A DNA stretch of 31,362 bases from a virus, in IMG/VR virus record IMGVR_UViG_3300032304_000299, positions 1 through 31,362 of that record, one strand, 5' to 3'. The first letter of the stretch is position 1; every line of letters begins with the position of its first letter. The notes under the pieces were generated by a model that saw nothing but the letters and a program-made list of their open reading frames with translations, was not told where the DNA came from and searched no databases. Position numbers and translations under genes: made by a program. Positions 29,819-31,362 of the stretch are shown here, one piece after another.

Positions 29819-30469
29819 TTAAAACCCGAATCCCATACCAGCCTTGCCGCCTGCACCGTACTGGAACCCAAGCACCTGGGCTGGCAAGTTGAACAGTCCA
29901 CCGTATGCCTTGGCCTCGCCAAGTTCTCCACCAGCTCGGGCTGCCCCTTGCTGGGCCAGCAAGTTGGCCACATTGGTCCCAGACTCCATGCCAGCAGCAC
30001 CGACCCCGGCAGCAGATCGCTGACCCAATTGCGTCATACCTCCCAAACGACCATATTGCTGCTCGATAGCTTGGCTAAGCAAAGCTGGTCGGAATTGTGC
30101 GAGTGCGCCTTGGATGTTGCCACCGCGCAGACCACCAGTGGCCGAGGCACGCTGGAGCAATGCTTCTTCACCCTGTCGTGCTAATGCCTGGAAGGTCTCA
30201 CCACCTCTAATGCGCTCGATGGCCGCCTGCTCTGCTTCTGGACCTTGGAGACCAAGCAAGGCCTGCTGCTGCTGGAGCGCAGGTAGACCTGCCTCGGTAT
30301 AAGGTTTGAGCAATGCTTGCAACGCATCAAACTGCCTACGCTGTTCCTCAATACCAGCTTGCGATGCGCCTGCTTGAATGCCTGCTGCCTCGCTTGCTGC
30401 ATCGGCCTGCATAATGCCGCCGATCAGTTGAGAACCTCCAACGATTAAGCCAGTTATTGGATCAGGCAT
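29819..30469 (-). CDS. DNA transfer/ejection protein, P22 gp7-like
   Basis: The 216-residue product shows the pattern of gp7-like proteins: a glycine-rich start GLIVGGSQLIGGIMQADAAS, then EEQRRQFDALQALLKPYTEA with PALQQQQALLGL, ETFQALARQGEEALLQRASA and TGGLRGGNIQGALA, then a Gly-rich end GYGAGGKAG-like. In P22, gp7 is the first of three proteins ejected with the DNA. It overlaps the preceding stop region by eight bases and is the first gene of the ejection set. Confidence 0.85.
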   Translation of the reverse strand: MPDPITGLIVGGSQLIGGIMQADAASEAAGIQAGASQAGIEEQRRQFDALQALLKPYTEAGLPALQQQQALLGLQGPEAEQAAIERIRGGETFQALARQGEEALLQRASATGGLRGGNIQGALAQFRPALLSQAIEQQYGRLGGMTQLGQRSAAGVGAAGMESGTNVANLLAQQGAARAGGELGEAKAYGGLFNLPAQVLGFQYGAGGKAGMGFGF

Positions 30470-30977
30470 GGCTGAACTCCTTCATGTAGTCTTCAAATTT
30501 CTCGCCATACAACTCCATGACGCCGCCTGCATCTTCTGTCGCACGACGAGTTCCGTGGCACAGCGCCACTGTCATTAACACAACATCATAGTATCCTGCA
30601 CGCCAGACAAATGATCGTGCATCGGCCTTGCCTGATCGCTCGGCCTGGTCTGAGGCTTGCCATTTCAGGATCATGGTCGCAAGAACAGGAGCCAGGTTGT
30701 GGGAGTTGGCAATCCAGAATGAATTCTGGTTCATGCCGACCAGTGTGTTCCAGATGGCTGCGTTCAGATCTTTGCGATCGACTGGATCACCGTCTGCGAC
30801 ATCATCAAAGACCTGGATGGCCCCATAAAGCATGAGCAGCCATTCAACGGCTGGCGTTGGGAGCGCGAAAACCCTTTGCAGGTTCACTCTCAACCAATCG
30901 ACATCAGACATGCGCAGCTCCTGTTCAGGGTGAGCTGCTGGCGGCTCGATAGGCTCAGCAGCTGCATTTTCCCACAT
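30462..30977 (-). CDS. Hypothetical late protein preceding the ejection genes
   Basis: The 171-residue frame starts at the ATG at 30977, but the ATG at 30911 has a strong AGGAG six bases upstream and would give 149 residues starting MSDVDWLRVNLQRVFALPTP. I keep the longer form because the gap would otherwise be 78 bp, with real doubt. The protein is helical, with an AGYYDVVLMTVALCHGTRRA segment and an acidic C-terminus. Genes of this size stand before gp7-like genes in related podoviruses and may be P22 gp14-like; no clear motif proves that. Confidence 0.72.
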   Translation of the reverse strand: MWENAAAEPIEPPAAHPEQELRMSDVDWLRVNLQRVFALPTPAVEWLLMLYGAIQVFDDVADGDPVDRKDLNAAIWNTLVGMNQNSFWIANSHNLAPVLATMILKWQASDQAERSGKADARSFVWRAGYYDVVLMTVALCHGTRRATEDAGGVMELYGEKFEDYMKEFSHA

Positions 30978-30989
30978 TTCGGCATTTGG

Positions 30990-31362
30990 TCAATCACCAT
31001 ATTCTTCTCGATCTTCCCAAGCCTGGCAGACTCGCATGTCGTTGCAAATAAAGTTTAGCTTTTCACAGTGCCCCCGAAAGCCTGCGCCCTTGTCGTAGGC
31101 TGCCATCGGGATGCGCTCGATTCTGACTTGGGCCATAAAGCTGTTGTCGTAGTACTCACAGTTTGAGCAATGCTTGCGCCGTGCGTCCTTTTCGGTGCAT
31201 TGCATGGCCTCGGCAATTCCTGCATAGAACTCCTTGTTTGCTCCTGGCTCATTGGTTGGCATCTCCGGACCGTAGTTCCAGTCCTGCACCGCAATGACGT
31301 AGTTCTTTTTGTTTTCTGCCGTGGTGATGAATTCCTCATCCATTGGCAGGCCCATAAAGCCC
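30990..31362 (-). CDS. Cys-rich hypothetical protein, 3' part (gene begins at 149)
   Basis: This is the remainder of the junction-spanning gene. The frame is open to the window end, where bases 31240-31362 repeat 1-123; the true start is the ATG at 149 of the left end. The C-terminal half contains RKHCSNCEYYDN, GHCEKLNFICND and RVCQAWED, six cysteines in a CxxC...C...C...C layout that suggests a small metal site. The CxxCxYY...GxC arrangement is similar to that of the product of 14199-14606. No function is recognised. Confidence 0.8.
   Translation of the reverse strand, partial: GFMGLPMDEEFITTAENKKNYVIAVQDWNYGPEMPTNEPGANKEFYAGIAEAMQCTEKDARRKHCSNCEYYDNSFMAQVRIERIPMAAYDKGAGFRGHCEKLNFICNDMRVCQAWEDREEYGD
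31240..31362. repeat. Terminal direct repeat, right copy
   Basis: These 123 bases are an exact copy of 1-123 and extend the junction-spanning gene in frame. This supports closure of the genome into a 31,239-bp circle. Confidence 0.95.

Noticed and set aside
1-31362. Integrase, excisionase, CI-like repressor, attachment site or tRNA
   Set aside because: No protein with the expected motifs and no tRNA-like cloverleaf was seen; the HTH proteins are too small and in lytic operons. A temperate lifestyle is not supported.

Overview
The window is a complete, circularly assembled genome of a tailed phage with short-tailed (podovirus) architecture. Its last 123 bases repeat its first 123 exactly, so the unique length is 31,239 bp, and one gene spans the join. 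The virion genes resemble the P22 set in content and order: small and large terminase, portal, scaffold, coat, gp4-like tail accessory factor, gp10-like tail protein, three internal/ejection proteins (gp7-, gp20- and gp16-like) and a tailspike with a P22-type head-binding N-terminus. The GH108-type lysozyme, the DnaA boxes with the canonical bacterial sequence and the general gene style suggest a Gram-negative host. A freshwater betaproteobacterium is plausible, but the sequence does not prove it. I see no integrase, repressor of CI type, tRNA, CRISPR or insertion sequence.

Two transcription blocks leave a divergent control region at about 16.5-16.7 kb. Rightward (16.7-19.6 kb) runs a short operon: three small genes, a YqaJ-type exonuclease, an ERF-type single-strand annealing protein, a LexA-like HTH protein and two small genes, mostly joined by 4-bp ATGA overlaps. 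Leftward everything else is on the minus strand. First come RusA, a 55-residue protein, a 305-bp non-coding block, an SSB-like protein with an acidic VPF tail, a HTH-like protein, small genes and a DUF3310 protein. An intrinsic terminator follows at 13.9 kb. Beyond it lie a ferritin-like protein, a ParB-methyltransferase fusion, terminase, head, tail connector and small basic proteins. Past the circular join come ejection proteins, tailspike, a second fibre, lysis genes and finally a metallophosphoesterase that meets the rightward operon tail to tail at 19.57 kb.

The most striking element is the non-coding block at 15.57-15.87 kb. It has five perfect TTATCCACA DnaA boxes in one orientation at roughly helical spacing, next to a GC-rich patch and an array of CTTAG repeats, then AT-rich DNA. 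No polymerase, helicase, primase or helicase loader is recognisable. I infer that this phage recruits host DnaA directly at a bacterial-style origin and supplies only recombination functions (exonuclease, annealing protein, SSB-like protein, Holliday-junction resolvase).

Other points: a strong terminator whose T-tract abuts the ribosome binding site of the first gene after the replication block (a candidate early/late switch); a run of tightly coupled small lysine/arginine-rich proteins among the tail-connector genes; a duplicated small structural gene; and a shared C-terminal domain in the tailspike and the neighbouring fibre.
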